Shown here: positions 5,959 to 6,036 of the stretch, piece after piece
How the letters are laid out: each line of letters starts with the position of its first letter
How positions within the stretch are numbered: position 1 is the first letter of the stretch
Source of the DNA: Burkholderiales bacterium
Lineage (GTDB): Bacteria > Pseudomonadota > Gammaproteobacteria > Burkholderiales > Casimicrobiaceae
Length of the DNA stretch: 6,036 nt
Direction: 5' to 3'
NCBI GenBank assembly: GCA_031257235.1
Contig: JAIRPA010000109.1
Location: forward strand, 1-6,036
Notes under the pieces: model-generated
What the model was told of the DNA's origin: nothing
The model's input: only the letters and a program-made list of their open reading frames with translations
Database searches by the model: none
Program-made: the position numbers and the translations under genes

Positions 5959-6036
5959 TTCGGGACGCCGAGGGCGGCGTGTCCCCTACACAAAAAAGCA
6001 TCAGGGTTTTGGTCTCCACTAACTTTGATTCACAAA
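5959..6036. repeat. Direct repeat unit, copy 2 (cut by window end)
   Basis: This is the second copy of the unit at 5782-5860, starting 177 bp later. Its hairpin GGGACGCC (5962-5969) pairs with a GGC...GTCCC arm carrying a two-base GT bulge. Read on the minus strand, GTAG (5989-5986) directly precedes the stem. The unit ends at the last base of the window, so more copies may follow. Confidence 0.85.

Larger units (their letters stand above)
5600..6036. repeat. Non-coding cluster of hairpins and direct repeats (REP/BIME-like)
   Basis: This stretch has no convincing gene: the open frames at 5596-5865 (+) and 5640-5843 (-) consist of repeat DNA and lack a ribosome-binding site. It opens with degenerate ATCAGG-type direct repeats (5609-5644), then carries at least six perfect inverted repeats and two copies of a longer unit. 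ATCAGGGTTT occurs three times, at 5610, 5824 and 6000. Several hairpins carry GTAG at the 5' foot, as REP elements do. The cluster continues past the right edge of the window. Confidence 0.75.

Noticed and set aside
5782..6036. CRISPR-like direct repeats
   Set aside because: Only two copies are present, the units are about 78 bp with internal hairpins and an A-run, and the spacing does not fit 30-40 bp spacers. No cas gene is visible.
5600..6036. DNA uptake sequences (Neisseria or Pasteurellaceae type)
   Set aside because: Neither GCCGTCTGAA nor AAGTGCGGT was seen in the repeat cluster.

Overview
This is a 6-kb chromosomal window from a Gram-negative bacterium. That follows from the Lol lipoprotein-export genes and a protein with a signal peptide and an autotransporter-type outer-membrane barrel ending in Phe. 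The single-pass S49 peptidase with a long charged cytoplasmic N-terminus resembles the betaproteobacterial form, and a Burkholderiales/Sutterellaceae-like host is my best guess. This is inference from protein style, not a proven assignment.

Layout. Bases 1-1107 hold the 3' part of lolC, cut by the window's left edge. It overlaps lolD (1100-1780) by 8 bp, and together they encode the inner-membrane ABC machine that extracts outer-membrane lipoproteins. After a 108-bp gap with a possible sigma-70 -10 box comes an S49 signal-peptide-peptidase gene (1889-2887). It is followed after 25 bp by recX (2913-3380), so these two are probably co-transcribed. A hairpin at 3387-3409 separates recX from a convergent gene on the minus strand (3419-5434). 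That gene encodes a 671-residue protein with a signal peptide, a short beta-rich passenger of unknown function and a C-terminal autotransporter barrel. It has a strong ribosome-binding site, a plausible promoter and two palindromes that could be operators.

The remaining 5435-6036 contains no convincing gene. Its first 165 bases are the autotransporter leader and promoter. From about 5600 it becomes a dense cluster of perfect hairpins and direct repeats. Several hairpins have GTAG, or one-base variants of it, immediately or almost immediately at the 5' foot, in both orientations. This resembles REP/BIME elements, which are moved or maintained by RAYT transposases in other bacteria. Two copies of a unit of about 78 bp start 177 bp apart, and the second runs off the right edge, so the array probably continues.

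Functionally, lolC, lolD, the S49 peptidase and the autotransporter all belong to envelope biogenesis or surface display; recX (RecA regulation) is the outlier. I see no sign of phage, insertion sequences with a transposase, CRISPR, tRNA or rRNA. The repeat cluster is the most unusual part of the window, followed by the autotransporter with its palindromic promoter and cysteine loop.
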